This document shows, in pieces, positions 47,019-55,654 of a stretch of 64,000 nt of DNA. The translations under genes and the position numbers were made by a program. This stretch comes from Panacagrimonas perspica (lineage in GTDB: Bacteria; Pseudomonadota; Gammaproteobacteria; Nevskiales; Nevskiaceae), in assembly GCF_004364935.1 (NCBI RefSeq), contig NZ_SOBT01000008.1, positions 1,801,534 to 1,865,533 on the forward strand, in the 5' to 3' direction. Each line of letters begins with the position of its first letter. The stretch's first letter is position 1. The notes under the pieces were generated by a model. That model was not told the origin of the DNA and ran no database searches. It saw nothing but the letters and a program-made list of their open reading frames with translations.

Positions 47019-48089
47019 ATGACCTCGTTGCGGCGCTATCTCCAGCCGCTGGTGTCTCCGCCGGTGTTCGACTTCTGGGCCAGCCGCTTCAGCCCGGCAG
47101 CGTCCTGGGATCGCGTGCTCGCCAAGGTCGTGGCCCGGCGCGTCGAATCGCGCGACGCGGTCACGCTCGAACTGCGCGCCAACCGCCACTTCAAGGGTCT
47201 GCGTCCGGGTCAGCACGTCAATGTCACGGCCGAAGTCGGGGGCGCCCGCCTCACGCGCAGCTACAGCCCTTCGCTGCTCAGTGCCGACGGACGTCGCCTC
47301 TCGATCACCGTCCGCCAGGTCGACGGCGGCAAGCTGAGCACGCAGCTCTGCCAGAACGCGCAGGTCGGTGATGTCGTCGAACTCGGCGCCGCTTTCGGCG
47401 ACATGACGTGGACGGACACGGCGCCGGGCTCGCGTCTTTTGCTCGCGGCCGGTTCCGGCATCACGCCGATGATCAGCCTGATCCGCAGCGCGGTGACCAC
47501 CGGCACCGCACTGGATGTCGATCTCGTCTACTGGGCGCGGCGTCGTGACGAACTGTGCTTCGTCGACGAACTGCGCGATCTGGCGACCCGCATGCCGGGC
47601 CTGCGCTGCCACTTCGTGCTGACGCGCGAAACCGAATTGCGCGACGGCGAACACGCAGGCCGCCCGAACCAGGAGTTGCTGCTGCGCCTCGTGCCGGACC
47701 TCGCACACCGACAGGTATTCGCCTGCGGCCCCGACGGCTTCGTCGAGACCGTGCGCGAGCTGCTGGCGACGCGCGTCGCGCAGTTCCACAGCGAGTCCTT
47801 CACGCCCAGGACCGTGCTTGCCGCGGCCACCGGAACCGTGCGCGTGGAACTGACGCGCTCGCGCCGGACATTTGAAATCCCCGCCGGCATGCCACTGCTG
47901 GCCGCACTCGAATCGCAGGGCCTGCGCCCGGCGTACGGCTGCCGCATGGGCCTGTGCAACACCTGCGCCTGCGGAAAATCCGCGGGCAGCACGCAGAACG
48001 TCGTCGATGGCTCCACCGACGCCGAACCCACTTCCGCGCTGCGCATCTGCGTGAACCGCGCCGCGTCCGATCTGATTCTCGATCTCTGA
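47019..48089 (+). CDS. desC: Ferredoxin-NADP reductase/2Fe-2S electron donor of the desaturase
   Basis: 356 residues from the ATG at 47019. FAD domain (about 30-130) with the RSYSPSL flavin motif; NAD domain with LLAAGSGITPMISLIRSA and VFACGPDGFVETV. A C-terminal plant-type ferredoxin domain has the cluster motif CRMGLCNTCACGK and a distal Cys in LRICVNRA. It supplies electrons from NAD(P)H to the desaturase encoded 15 bases downstream. Confidence 0.9.
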   Translation: MTSLRRYLQPLVSPPVFDFWASRFSPAASWDRVLAKVVARRVESRDAVTLELRANRHFKGLRPGQHVNVTAEVGGARLTRSYSPSLLSADGRRLSITVRQVDGGKLSTQLCQNAQVGDVVELGAAFGDMTWTDTAPGSRLLLAAGSGITPMISLIRSAVTTGTALDVDLVYWARRRDELCFVDELRDLATRMPGLRCHFVLTRETELRDGEHAGRPNQELLLRLVPDLAHRQVFACGPDGFVETVRELLATRVAQFHSESFTPRTVLAAATGTVRVELTRSRRTFEIPAGMPLLAALESQGLRPAYGCRMGLCNTCACGKSAGSTQNVVDGSTDAEPTSALRICVNRAASDLILDL

Positions 48090-48104
48090 ACGAAGACCAC
48101 CTCA

Positions 48105-49202
48105 ATGGCCTGCGCAACGAAATCCCTGTCTCCCGCCACGCTCGAAGCCTTCGGCGCCGAACTCGACGCACTGCGCGCGCGCACCGTCGCCAAGATCGGC
48201 TCCGAGGACGCGCGCTACATCCGGCGCGTCGTGAAAGTGCAGCGCTACTTCGAAGTGGCCGGTCGCGTGCTGCTGTTCGCCAGCATCTTTCCGCCGGCGT
48301 GGTTGCTCGGCACCTTGCTGCTGGGCCTGGCCAAGATCCTCGACAACATGGAGATCGGCCACAACGTCATGCACGGCCAGTACGACTGGATGCGTGACCC
48401 CCACCTCAACGGCAAGACCTACGAGTGGGACATCGCCGGCACCGGCGACAACTGGCGCAAGACGCACAACTTCAAGCACCACACGTACACCAACGTGCGC
48501 GGCATGGACGACGACATCGGCTACGGCCTGCTGCGCCTGTTCCCGGAGCAGCGCTGGCGTCCGTTCTATCTCGCCCAGCCGCTGGTCGCGATCATCTTCG
48601 CGCTGGCGTTCGAGTGGGGCGTGGCGATCCAGGACCTGGAGTTGGGCAAGTACTTCGCGGGCCGCAAGTCCAAGGCGCAGATGCGCGCCGAATGGCAGCC
48701 GGTGGCGCGCAAGATGCGCCGCCAGATCGTCAAGGACTACGTGATCTTTCCGCTGCTGGCCGGCCCGTTCTTCCTGCCGGTGCTGGCGGGCAACTTCGTC
48801 GCCAACATCATCCGGAATCTCTGGACGTACACGGTGATCTTCTGCGGCCACTTCACCGCCGACGTGCACCTGTTCCCCAAGAGCGTCGTCGACAACGAAT
48901 CGCGCGGGCACTGGTACTGGCGGCAGATCCTGGGCTCGTCGAACCTGCGCGGCGGCAAGTTGTTCCACGTGATGACCGGCAACCTGAGCCACCAGATCGA
49001 ACACCATCTGTTCCCGGACATCCCGGCGTGGCGCTACGAGGCCATCGCGCGCGAGGTTCGAGAGATCTGCGGCCGTTACGGCATCCCGTACAACACCGGC
49101 CGCATGTCGGTGCAGTTCAGCCAGGTGGTGTGGCGCATCCTGCGGCACTCGCTGCCGAGCCGCCCGGCACGACTGCCGTCAGTGACGCCCCTCGCAGCCT
49201 GA
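48105..49202 (+). CDS. desB: Membrane acyl-CoA/fatty acid desaturase
   Basis: 365-residue di-iron membrane desaturase. The three histidine boxes are GHNVMH, HNFKHH and HQIEHH, with hydrophobic hairpins between them (ASIFPPAWLLGTLLLGLA, ending about residue 76; PLLAGPFFLPVLAGNFVANI). It introduces a double bond aerobically, as DesB of Pseudomonas does with acyl-CoA. Alkane hydroxylases share the fold but have different His boxes. A REPIN begins six bases after its stop, before the copper monooxygenase operon. Confidence 0.9.
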   Translation: MACATKSLSPATLEAFGAELDALRARTVAKIGSEDARYIRRVVKVQRYFEVAGRVLLFASIFPPAWLLGTLLLGLAKILDNMEIGHNVMHGQYDWMRDPHLNGKTYEWDIAGTGDNWRKTHNFKHHTYTNVRGMDDDIGYGLLRLFPEQRWRPFYLAQPLVAIIFALAFEWGVAIQDLELGKYFAGRKSKAQMRAEWQPVARKMRRQIVKDYVIFPLLAGPFFLPVLAGNFVANIIRNLWTYTVIFCGHFTADVHLFPKSVVDNESRGHWYWRQILGSSNLRGGKLFHVMTGNLSHQIEHHLFPDIPAWRYEAIAREVREICGRYGIPYNTGRMSVQFSQVVWRILRHSLPSRPARLPSVTPLAA

Positions 49203-49208
49203 AGCCCC

Positions 49209-49276
49209 GTAGCCCGGACGCAGTCCGGGATCCCGCTCCGTCGATCGGCAAAAACCCCGGACTGCGTCCGGGCTAC
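49209..49276. repeat. GTAG-type REPIN, CCCGGACG family
   Basis: GTAGCCCGGACGCAGTCCGGGA (49209-49230) and an inverted copy CCCGGACTGCGTCCGGGCTAC ending at 49276. The arms are perfect over 20 bases. Confidence 0.8.
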
Positions 49277-49365
49277 GGTGGACGTGGCGGCCTCCCCGTC
49301 CCCGGCGTATAACTCTCCCAGCCGCATCGACGGCAGGTCCACGCAGACCCTGGAGAGAGAACACG

Positions 49366-50118
49366 ATGAGCGCCACGAACATCGCCACGGTGGAAGCCCC
49401 GCCCAAGGCACCCTGGATCCAGCTCGCGCTGGCCTTGTTCGTCATCGGATCGGTGTTCGCGATCTATCGCGTCTACCAGCACAGCACGGCCTTCACGCTG
49501 GGCCTCGACTACTTCTCCGAGGACTTCCAGACCTACTGGATGACGCTGCTCTACGCGCAGCTCCCTATCCTGACGCTGCTCGGCGCCGGCATCGTCGGCC
49601 GCCTGTGGTTCACGCGCGAACGTTATCCGGCCCAGGTCAGCGCGCGCGAGGAACTGCGCCGTCATTACGTGGTGCTGTCGCAGATCCTCGTGTTCGCGAT
49701 CGTCGCGTATCTCACCGCTTCGATCTTCACCGAGGCCGACGCGGCCTGGCACCAGGTCACCGTGCGCGACACCGATTTCACGCCGACGCACATCGGGCTG
49801 TTCTACTTAGGCATCCCCTGTTTCATCATGGCCGGCATCGTGGCCTTCACGTATGCGCACACGCGGCTGCCGAAGTTCATCGAGCGCGTGTCGCTGCCGT
49901 TCGCGCTGGTCGTCGCCGGCCCGATCATGATCATGCCCAACCTCGGCCTCAACGAATGGGGCCACACGTTCTTCTACGCCGAGGAACTGTTCGCCGCGCC
50001 GATCCACTGGGGCTTCGTGCTGCTGGGCTGGGCGACGTTCGCGGCCGGTGGGCTGGTCGTGCAGCTGTTGACGCGCATCGTCGAACTGACGCGCGTGATG
50101 GACAAACCCGCGGGCTGA
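49366..50118 (+). CDS. pmoC: Copper membrane monooxygenase subunit C (PmoC/AmoC family)
   Basis: 250-residue, about six-helix membrane subunit of the methane/ammonia monooxygenase superfamily. The conserved copper ligands are all present: D125, H129 and H142 in EADAAWH and TDFTPTHIG (spacing D-x3-H-x12-H as in PmoC), and N196 and H200 in LNEWGHTFF. Further family segments are EELFAAPIHWGF and YAHTRLPKF. GGAGAGAG precedes the start. It heads a C-A-B operon. The symbol names the family only; methane, ammonia, a short alkane or alkene are all possible substrates. Confidence 0.93.
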   Translation: MSATNIATVEAPPKAPWIQLALALFVIGSVFAIYRVYQHSTAFTLGLDYFSEDFQTYWMTLLYAQLPILTLLGAGIVGRLWFTRERYPAQVSAREELRRHYVVLSQILVFAIVAYLTASIFTEADAAWHQVTVRDTDFTPTHIGLFYLGIPCFIMAGIVAFTYAHTRLPKFIERVSLPFALVVAGPIMIMPNLGLNEWGHTFFYAEELFAAPIHWGFVLLGWATFAAGGLVVQLLTRIVELTRVMDKPAG

Positions 50119-50182
50119 GCGGCGGGTCACTCGCGGACTTTCGCCACTCCACGAGCGAAGGCCGCACAGGGAGAAGCACCAT

Positions 50183-50953
50183 ATGGCGCAAGACGCCCCC
50201 GCAGCACCGGCGCCCACGCGAACCGCGGTGGCGACGAGCGCCGAACAGCGCCGCGCCTACATCCAGTTCGACCTGCTGATCATTCCGCTGATCGTGCTGC
50301 TGTTCATGGGCATCTTCAGCTTCCACTTCGCGCTGCTCGTCGGCGACTGGGATTACTGGGTCGACTGGCGTGATCGCCGCTGGTGGCCCCTGGTCACGCC
50401 GCTGGCGCTGTCCGTGCTGCCCGGCGTATTCGGTTACCTGCTGTGGGACCGCCTGCGACTGCCGGTGGCGGGCACCCTGACCATCCTGTGCCTGACGTTC
50501 GCGTCCTGGGTCAGCCGCTACCTGAACTTCCACCTGTTCGCGGATTTCCCGATGAACATGGTGTGGCCCTCCACCTACATCGCGCTGGGCCTGATCTTCG
50601 ACTGCATCCTGCTGCTGTCGCGCAGCTTCTTCGTCACCGGGCTCTTCGGCGGCTTCCTGTTCGGGCTGCTGGTGTACCCGCTGAACTGGCCGCTGCTCGC
50701 ACCGTTCCAGGTGCCGGTCGAACTGCACGGCACGATGCTCACCGTGGCCGACCTGCTCGGCTACGAGTACGTGCGCACGGCGATTCCGGAATACGTGCGC
50801 AAGATCGAGCAGTCCACGTTGCGCACTTTCGGCGAGGCGGTGACGCCGCTCACCGCGGTCTTCGCCGGGTTTCTGAACATCCTGAACACCTGGTTCTGGA
50901 TGTGGATCGGATACCTCGGCGCCAAGTCCGTGTGGCTGAGGAAGATCACGTGA
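50183..50953 (+). CDS. pmoA: Copper membrane monooxygenase subunit A (PmoA/AmoA family)
   Basis: 256 residues with about seven membrane helices. Family landmarks are in order: DYWVDWRDRRWWPLVTP, FASWVSRYLNFHLFADFP, LVYPLNWPLLAPFQ, VELHGTMLTVADLLGYEYVR and TAIPEYVRKIEQSTLRTFG. These correspond to the segments of PmoA used as functional markers. Many residues between differ from methanotroph PmoA and nitrifier AmoA, so this belongs to neither classical clade as far as can be judged by eye. It lies 64 bases after subunit C. Confidence 0.93.
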   Translation: MAQDAPAAPAPTRTAVATSAEQRRAYIQFDLLIIPLIVLLFMGIFSFHFALLVGDWDYWVDWRDRRWWPLVTPLALSVLPGVFGYLLWDRLRLPVAGTLTILCLTFASWVSRYLNFHLFADFPMNMVWPSTYIALGLIFDCILLLSRSFFVTGLFGGFLFGLLVYPLNWPLLAPFQVPVELHGTMLTVADLLGYEYVRTAIPEYVRKIEQSTLRTFGEAVTPLTAVFAGFLNILNTWFWMWIGYLGAKSVWLRKIT

Positions 50954-52233
50954 TCGACGCCGCCGGAACACCCACCGCGGCGAAGCTGCGTTCGCGACGC
51001 GAGCGCCTGCGCCGCCGCACGCTGCGGATGCTCGCGCTCTTCTACGTGCTGATGCTGCTGCCGCTGGTGGCGGACGCGCACGGCGAACGCGCGCAGATGC
51101 CGCAGCTGCGCATGAGCACCGTGCACTGGTTCGACATCGAAGTGTCGACGACCAGGCTCGACGTCAACGACGAGATCGTCGTGAAGGGCAGCTTCATGCC
51201 CTCGCGCTTCTGGCCGGAGCACGTGGAATCCATCGAGGGAACGGCGTTCCTCAACATCGGCGTGCCGGGCCCATCGTTCGTGCGTCTCGACTCGCGGGTC
51301 AACGGCGTGCCGATGATCCGCTCCACGCGCTTCATGCGTGGCGAGCTCTACCACTTCGAGATGCGCCTGAAGGCACGCAAGCCCGGCCGCTACCACGTGC
51401 ACCCGCTGATCAACGTCAAGGGCACCGGCCCGATCATCGGGCCCGGGCGCTGGGTCGAAGTCGGCGGCAACGCAGCGGACTTCCGGCTCGAGGCCACCAC
51501 CCTGCTCGGCCAGAAGATCGATCTCGAACACTACGGGTTCGCCAATGCGGCCTGGTGGTCGCTGTTCTGGTTCGTCTTCGGGCTGTCGTGGTTCGTCTAC
51601 TGGCTGCTCGAGTGCCCGATCGTGATTCCGCGCTTCAAGCGGCGCGACGAACTGGGCGTGGATGCCGACCAGATGATCACGAAGGCCGACCGCCGCTTCG
51701 CCTTCATCTATCTGACGCTGACCCTGTCGTTCATCGTCGGTGGCTACCAGTACGCCCAGGCGAGTTATCCGATCACGACGCCGCTGCAGACCGGCCGCGT
51801 CAACGTGCCGCCCGCGGAACGTCCCGCACCCACGGTGAAGGTGGAGATGGTCGAGGCGCGCTATCGCATTCCCGGCCGCAGCTTCCGCATCGAACTCAAG
51901 GTGACCAACAGCGGCAACAGCGCGGTCACCGTCGGCGAACTCGCGGCGGGCAACCTGCGCTTCGTCAACGCGGCGGTCTCGAAGGTCGTGCCTGCCGATG
52001 AAGACGATCTCGTGGCCGCCGACTCGCTGCGCGTGGAGAATGGACCGGTGCAACCGAGCGAAACCAGGAACATCGTGATCTATGCCGACGACGCCATGTG
52101 GGAGACGCAGCGCATGACCACGATGATCAAGTCGCCCGACGCCAACGTGGCCGCGATGCTGTTCTTCTACGGCGCCGACGGCGAGCGCCACATCGTCGAG
52201 ATCGGCGGCCCGATGATCCCGGTGTTCGGCTGA
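50950..52233 (+). CDS. pmoB: Copper membrane monooxygenase subunit B (PmoB/AmoB family)
   Basis: 427 residues from a GTG overlapping the subunit A stop (GTGA). After a long basic leader and signal segment (about 27-43), the mature protein should begin with H44 (HGERAQMPQLR). H44, H149 and H151 (GRYHVHPLINV) form the CuB site, and H59 in TVHWFD matches a further copper ligand of PmoB. Two membrane helices lie at about 196-216 and 240-260, with a C-terminal cupredoxin-like domain after. Everything needed for a functional B subunit is present. Confidence 0.93.
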   Translation: MIDAAGTPTAAKLRSRRERLRRRTLRMLALFYVLMLLPLVADAHGERAQMPQLRMSTVHWFDIEVSTTRLDVNDEIVVKGSFMPSRFWPEHVESIEGTAFLNIGVPGPSFVRLDSRVNGVPMIRSTRFMRGELYHFEMRLKARKPGRYHVHPLINVKGTGPIIGPGRWVEVGGNAADFRLEATTLLGQKIDLEHYGFANAAWWSLFWFVFGLSWFVYWLLECPIVIPRFKRRDELGVDADQMITKADRRFAFIYLTLTLSFIVGGYQYAQASYPITTPLQTGRVNVPPAERPAPTVKVEMVEARYRIPGRSFRIELKVTNSGNSAVTVGELAAGNLRFVNAAVSKVVPADEDDLVAADSLRVENGPVQPSETRNIVIYADDAMWETQRMTTMIKSPDANVAAMLFFYGADGERHIVEIGGPMIPVFG

Positions 52234-52826
52234 TGCGGGCACTGCTGGCGGTCCTGCTGCTCGCGTCGAGCACCGCGCTGCAGGCGCATGGTGGCGTCTC
52301 GATGGAAGACGACCACTGCATCATGCGCATCGGCCCGTACCGCGCCCACTTCACCGGCTACCAGCCGGAGACGCGCGCCACGCAGGAGTTCTGCGAAGAC
52401 ATTCCGGAGCTGGGCAAGGCGATCATCGTCGTCGACTTCGTCGATAAGGTCCTGCGCGAACAGAAGGTCGAGTTCCGCGTGCTGCGCGACACCCGGCAGC
52501 TCGGCAGGAAGGCGCGCCACGAAGATCTGGGAACACCTGCCGAGATCGATGCCGCGACCCTGTTCAAGGCCGACGCGCAGGCCTACCCGAAGGGCACGCT
52601 GACGTTCGAGCAGCGCTACGAACAGCCCGGCTGGTTCATCGGCATGCTCAGCGCCACCGATGCGGACGGCAAGACGCTGCACTCGGTGTTTCCGTTCCAG
52701 GTCGGCGTCTCGCACCCCTGGCGCTATGTGCCGGCCTTCGTCCTGGTCGTCGTCTTGAGCCTGTTGATCTACCGGCTGACGGGGCGCAACCTGCCCTCGC
52801 CCACTCCCGGAAAGAGCGACACCTGA
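52233..52826 (+). CDS. AmoD/PmoD-like periplasmic protein of the monooxygenase operon
   Basis: 197 residues; its ATG shares a base with the subunit B stop (TGATG). Signal peptide (about 1-18) leaves an N-terminal histidine (H19), followed by a Met/His/Cys-rich segment (SMEDDHCIM: M24, H28, C29, M31) and C54, then a soluble domain and one C-terminal helix (about 167-186). This architecture and gene position match AmoD/PmoD, copper-binding proteins encoded after amoCAB in nitrifiers and methanotrophs. Sequence similarity is weak by eye, so the assignment rests on position and layout. Confidence 0.62.
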   Translation: MRALLAVLLLASSTALQAHGGVSMEDDHCIMRIGPYRAHFTGYQPETRATQEFCEDIPELGKAIIVVDFVDKVLREQKVEFRVLRDTRQLGRKARHEDLGTPAEIDAATLFKADAQAYPKGTLTFEQRYEQPGWFIGMLSATDADGKTLHSVFPFQVGVSHPWRYVPAFVLVVVLSLLIYRLTGRNLPSPTPGKSDT

Positions 52827-52831
52827 GCCTC

Positions 52832-53245
52832 ATGCATCGCCGAACGTCTGCTTTGCTTCGCCTCCTCGCGACCGTCGCGTTGTTCGCCGCGAGTCTCGGT
52901 ACCGCCTGGGCCCACGCGGCGCTGACCAAGTCGAGCCCGGGCAACCGCGAAGTGCTGGCCAAGTCGCCGGCGAATATCCACCTGCAGTTCAACGAGAAGG
53001 TGGAAGCCAAGTTCTCGACGGTTTCGATCGAGGACGCCAAGGGCCAGAAGCTCGCGCTGCCGGCGCCCACCGCGTCGCCCGACGACGCCTACGGTCTCGA
53101 CGTGGCCGTGCCGGCGATCCTCGCCGACGGTCGCTACACGGTGAAGTACCGGGTGCTGTCGCAGGACGGTCACGTCATCGAGCGCTCGTTCGCGTTCACG
53201 TTGAAGACCGCAACGAGCGAGTCCGCAGCGCCGACGACGCCGTGA
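52832..53245 (+). CDS. copC: Periplasmic copper-binding protein CopC
   Basis: 137 residues. The signal peptide ends GTAWA, leaving a mature N-terminus HAALTKSSPG whose histidine is the Cu(II) ligand in CopC. The beta-barrel has LQFNEKVEAKFSTVSI, with the second copper motif QDGHVIERSFAF near the end. CopC-CopD pairs are regularly found beside copper monooxygenase genes and supply copper to the periplasm or membrane enzyme. It is followed by copD with a four-base overlap. Confidence 0.92.
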   Translation: MHRRTSALLRLLATVALFAASLGTAWAHAALTKSSPGNREVLAKSPANIHLQFNEKVEAKFSTVSIEDAKGQKLALPAPTASPDDAYGLDVAVPAILADGRYTVKYRVLSQDGHVIERSFAFTLKTATSESAAPTTP

Positions 53246-55161
53246 TCGAGGCCTATGCCGCGGGCGCTCGCGCGCTCGCCGTACTGGCCTCGGCTCACCT
53301 GATCGGCGTCACGCTGTTCCTGCTGCGGGCGGGTCCGCTTCCCGCAGGCGAAGAGCCTCGGGCCTGGGACCGCGGCCTGCGTCGCACCCTGCCCATCGCC
53401 GCGTTGCTGCTGTGCCTGGCATTGCTCGCGGTGCTGCACGCGCAAGCCTGCGGTGTCGCGGGTGGATGGGCGTCGCCCGACCTGATGGCGCAACTGGCGC
53501 GCGATACGGCGTATGGGCATTGGTGGTGCCTGCGTGCCCTGGGCGCCATGGCCGTCCTGTTCATCGCCTGCGTGGCCACCGCCACGCCCGCTCCCTTGCT
53601 GCGCGCTGCTGCATTGGTTGGCACCAGCTTCGCCGCGGCCACCACCATCGCGCTCGCACCGCTGACGGGACACGCGGCAGGCACGGAGCAGGCCGCCTGG
53701 CTGGTGCCCTTGCACATGGCGCATCTGCTCGCGCTCAGCGCATGGCTGGGCGCGTTGCCGGCGTGGATCGGTCTGGCTAGACGTGCCGCGCATGAACCGG
53801 ATGCGCGCATTCGCGATTTCGTCGCGCGTGCGCTCGAGCGCTTCTCGCGCCTGGCGATGGCGTGCATGGCCGTCATCGTCGGCACTGGCGTCGTGCTCGC
53901 GTTCCAGTTCATCGACGACCAGGGCGACCTGCTGGGGACGCGCTACGGCCTGCTGTTGTGCGCCAAGCTGGTCGTGCTCGTCTTCGTGCTGCGCATCGCC
54001 GACGCCGTGCGTCGCCGCGTGCTGCCGCGACTGCGCACGGCCGAGGCGTCCGATGCGTTCGCTGCGGGCGCGACGTCCGTCCGCCTGGAATGGTGGCTCG
54101 CGCTCGGCCTGCTCGGCCTGGGTGCCACCCTTGCCCAGACCGTCCCGGCGATCCACGACCAGCCGTCGTGGTGGATGCCGGTGCGCCTGTCGTTCGAAGC
54201 GGGCTGGGCCGATCCCGCCACGCGCGTCGCGATCTGGCTCGGCGCTGCATTGATCGTCTTCGCCGCGGCGCTGATCGCCCCGATGAGACGCTCGCGCCCC
54301 TTGCGCATGGCCGTCTCGGTCATCGGCGTCGCCGGTGTCGCGACCGCGCTGTGGGGCCTGTCGGTCAGCGCGTTCCCCGACACCTTCCTGCGTCCACCGG
54401 TGCCCTATCTGAGCTTGTCGATCGACCAGGGGCGCCGCGCCTTCGAAGCCAACTGCACGGCCTGCCACGGCAGCGGCGGTCTCGGCGACGGCGCGCTGGG
54501 GAAGACGATGCGCAAGCCGCCGGCGAATCTCAGCGAACCGCACACCGCGCTGCACACGCCCGGCGACATGTACTGGTGGTTCACGCACGGCATGCCGGCG
54601 GGCCCGATGCCGGGATTCGCCGGCGTGCTCGACGACGAGCAGCGCTGGGACCTGGTGAATTTCCTGCGCGTGTTCTCGCAAGGCTTCCAGGCGCGGGTGC
54701 TCGGTCCCCGGGTCGTGCCCGGAAAACCCTGGCTGGGCGCGCCGGATTTCTACTACCAGACCGGCGACGGCAGCAGCGCGCAGTTCAAGGACCTGCGTGG
54801 CCGTTCGCCCGCGCTGGTGGTCTTCGACGTCGCGGAAGATCCGCTCTCCGTCGCCCGGCTCGAGGCGCTGCGTAACGCAGCAGATGCTTCGTTCACGCTA
54901 ATCGTGCCGCGGAGCGAGGACGTCTGGCAGGCCTACCAGTTCCTGACGCGGACCCTGGCGGATCGCGGCGCCAGCGATAGGGTCGGTATGCCGCGCCGTC
55001 ATGTGGAATTCCTGATCGACCGCTTCGGCTATATCCGCGCGCGCTGGATTCCGTCGGACGAGGCGGTGCCGTGGACCGCGTCGTTCGACGTGAAGGCCGA
55101 GGTTGCACGACTCGCGAGCGAGCCGCAGATCCTGCCGCCACCGGATCTGCACCTGCATTAA
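53242..55161 (+). CDS. copD: CopD copper permease fused to cytochrome c and a thioredoxin-like domain
   Basis: 639 residues from a GTG (GTGA overlap with copC). Residues about 1-390 are a CopD-type membrane domain with some nine helices and histidines such as HMAHLLALSAWLGALP. Residues about 395-485 are a cytochrome c domain with CTACHG (C405, C408, H409) and Met ligands in HGMPAGPMPGF. Residues about 505-639 look like a thioredoxin/peroxiredoxin fold without a CxxC pair. Ordinary CopD stops after the first part. The fusion suggests that copper uptake is tied to redox state or electron delivery for the monooxygenase. Confidence 0.85.
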   Translation: MIEAYAAGARALAVLASAHLIGVTLFLLRAGPLPAGEEPRAWDRGLRRTLPIAALLLCLALLAVLHAQACGVAGGWASPDLMAQLARDTAYGHWWCLRALGAMAVLFIACVATATPAPLLRAAALVGTSFAAATTIALAPLTGHAAGTEQAAWLVPLHMAHLLALSAWLGALPAWIGLARRAAHEPDARIRDFVARALERFSRLAMACMAVIVGTGVVLAFQFIDDQGDLLGTRYGLLLCAKLVVLVFVLRIADAVRRRVLPRLRTAEASDAFAAGATSVRLEWWLALGLLGLGATLAQTVPAIHDQPSWWMPVRLSFEAGWADPATRVAIWLGAALIVFAAALIAPMRRSRPLRMAVSVIGVAGVATALWGLSVSAFPDTFLRPPVPYLSLSIDQGRRAFEANCTACHGSGGLGDGALGKTMRKPPANLSEPHTALHTPGDMYWWFTHGMPAGPMPGFAGVLDDEQRWDLVNFLRVFSQGFQARVLGPRVVPGKPWLGAPDFYYQTGDGSSAQFKDLRGRSPALVVFDVAEDPLSVARLEALRNAADASFTLIVPRSEDVWQAYQFLTRTLADRGASDRVGMPRRHVEFLIDRFGYIRARWIPSDEAVPWTASFDVKAEVARLASEPQILPPPDLHLH

Positions 55162-55165
55162 TCCC

Positions 55166-55187
55166 GTAGCCCGGACGAAGTCCGGGA
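55166..55187. repeat. GTAG-type REP singlet, CCCGGACG family
   Basis: GTAGCCCGGACGAAGTCCGGGA begins four bases after the copD stop. A decayed partner may lie near 55210. The family is the same as at 49209. Confidence 0.65.
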
Positions 55188-55270
55188 TCCCGGCTTGAAA
55201 ATGGGAAAAGCCCTGGGTGTAAACCTTATCTGCCAACAGGCACCCGAGCTGCACCAGCACGATCATCACC

Positions 55271-55337
55271 GTAGCCCGGGTGCAACCCGGGATCCCGCTC
55301 GCGAGAGGAGAAAAGCCTCGGGTTGCACCCGGGCTAC
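55271..55337. repeat. GTAG-type REPIN, CCCGGGTG family
   Basis: GTAGCCCGGGTGCAACCCGGGA (55271-55292) faces an inverted copy ending GGTTGCACCCGGGCTAC at 55337. The head of the right copy forms the TAG stop of the minus-strand DUF6122 gene (55334-55336). Confidence 0.8.
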
Positions 55338-55654
55338 GGTTGCTCCATGCGCAGACAGTCAGCCGCATCCAGGGCGATGTGGATGACGAGTCCCAGCCCC
55401 AGCAGCCGCGTCTGCGGCAGCACCAGCATCGCGCCGTACAACGCGATCGCCGGCGCGCGGTGCAGCGGATGAAAACCGATGCTGCAACGATTCGGCGCGT
55501 AGACCGGATCTGCCACCAGGTGATCGACGTCGATCATCCAGCCGCACAGCATCACGATCAGCGCACGCCGCCATCTCACGCGAAAGAACAGCAGCGCCAC
55601 GGTCAAGGGCACGAAGAAATGCAGCAGCACGTGGACGGTCGGCCCGATGCTCAT
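55334..55654 (-). CDS. DUF6122-like small membrane protein
   Basis: 106 residues with three or four hydrophobic segments. Conserved-looking acidic/histidine patches are WMIDVDHLVADP, GFHPLHRAPA and HIALDAADC, the pattern of DUF6122 and related YdjM-like putative membrane metal-dependent hydrolases. Starts inside the nadR stop (ATGA) and ends in a REP repeat, so it is the last gene of the long MoxR operon. Function unknown. Confidence 0.75.
   Translation of the reverse strand: MSIGPTVHVLLHFFVPLTVALLFFRVRWRRALIVMLCGWMIDVDHLVADPVYAPNRCSIGFHPLHRAPAIALYGAMLVLPQTRLLGLGLVIHIALDAADCLRMEQP

Noticed and set aside
47019-49202. Alkane 1-monooxygenase with its reductase
   Set aside because: The histidine boxes, ferredoxin-reductase fusion and divergent FabR/DesT-like regulator fit DesT-DesC-DesB fatty acid desaturation better, despite the neighbouring monooxygenase.
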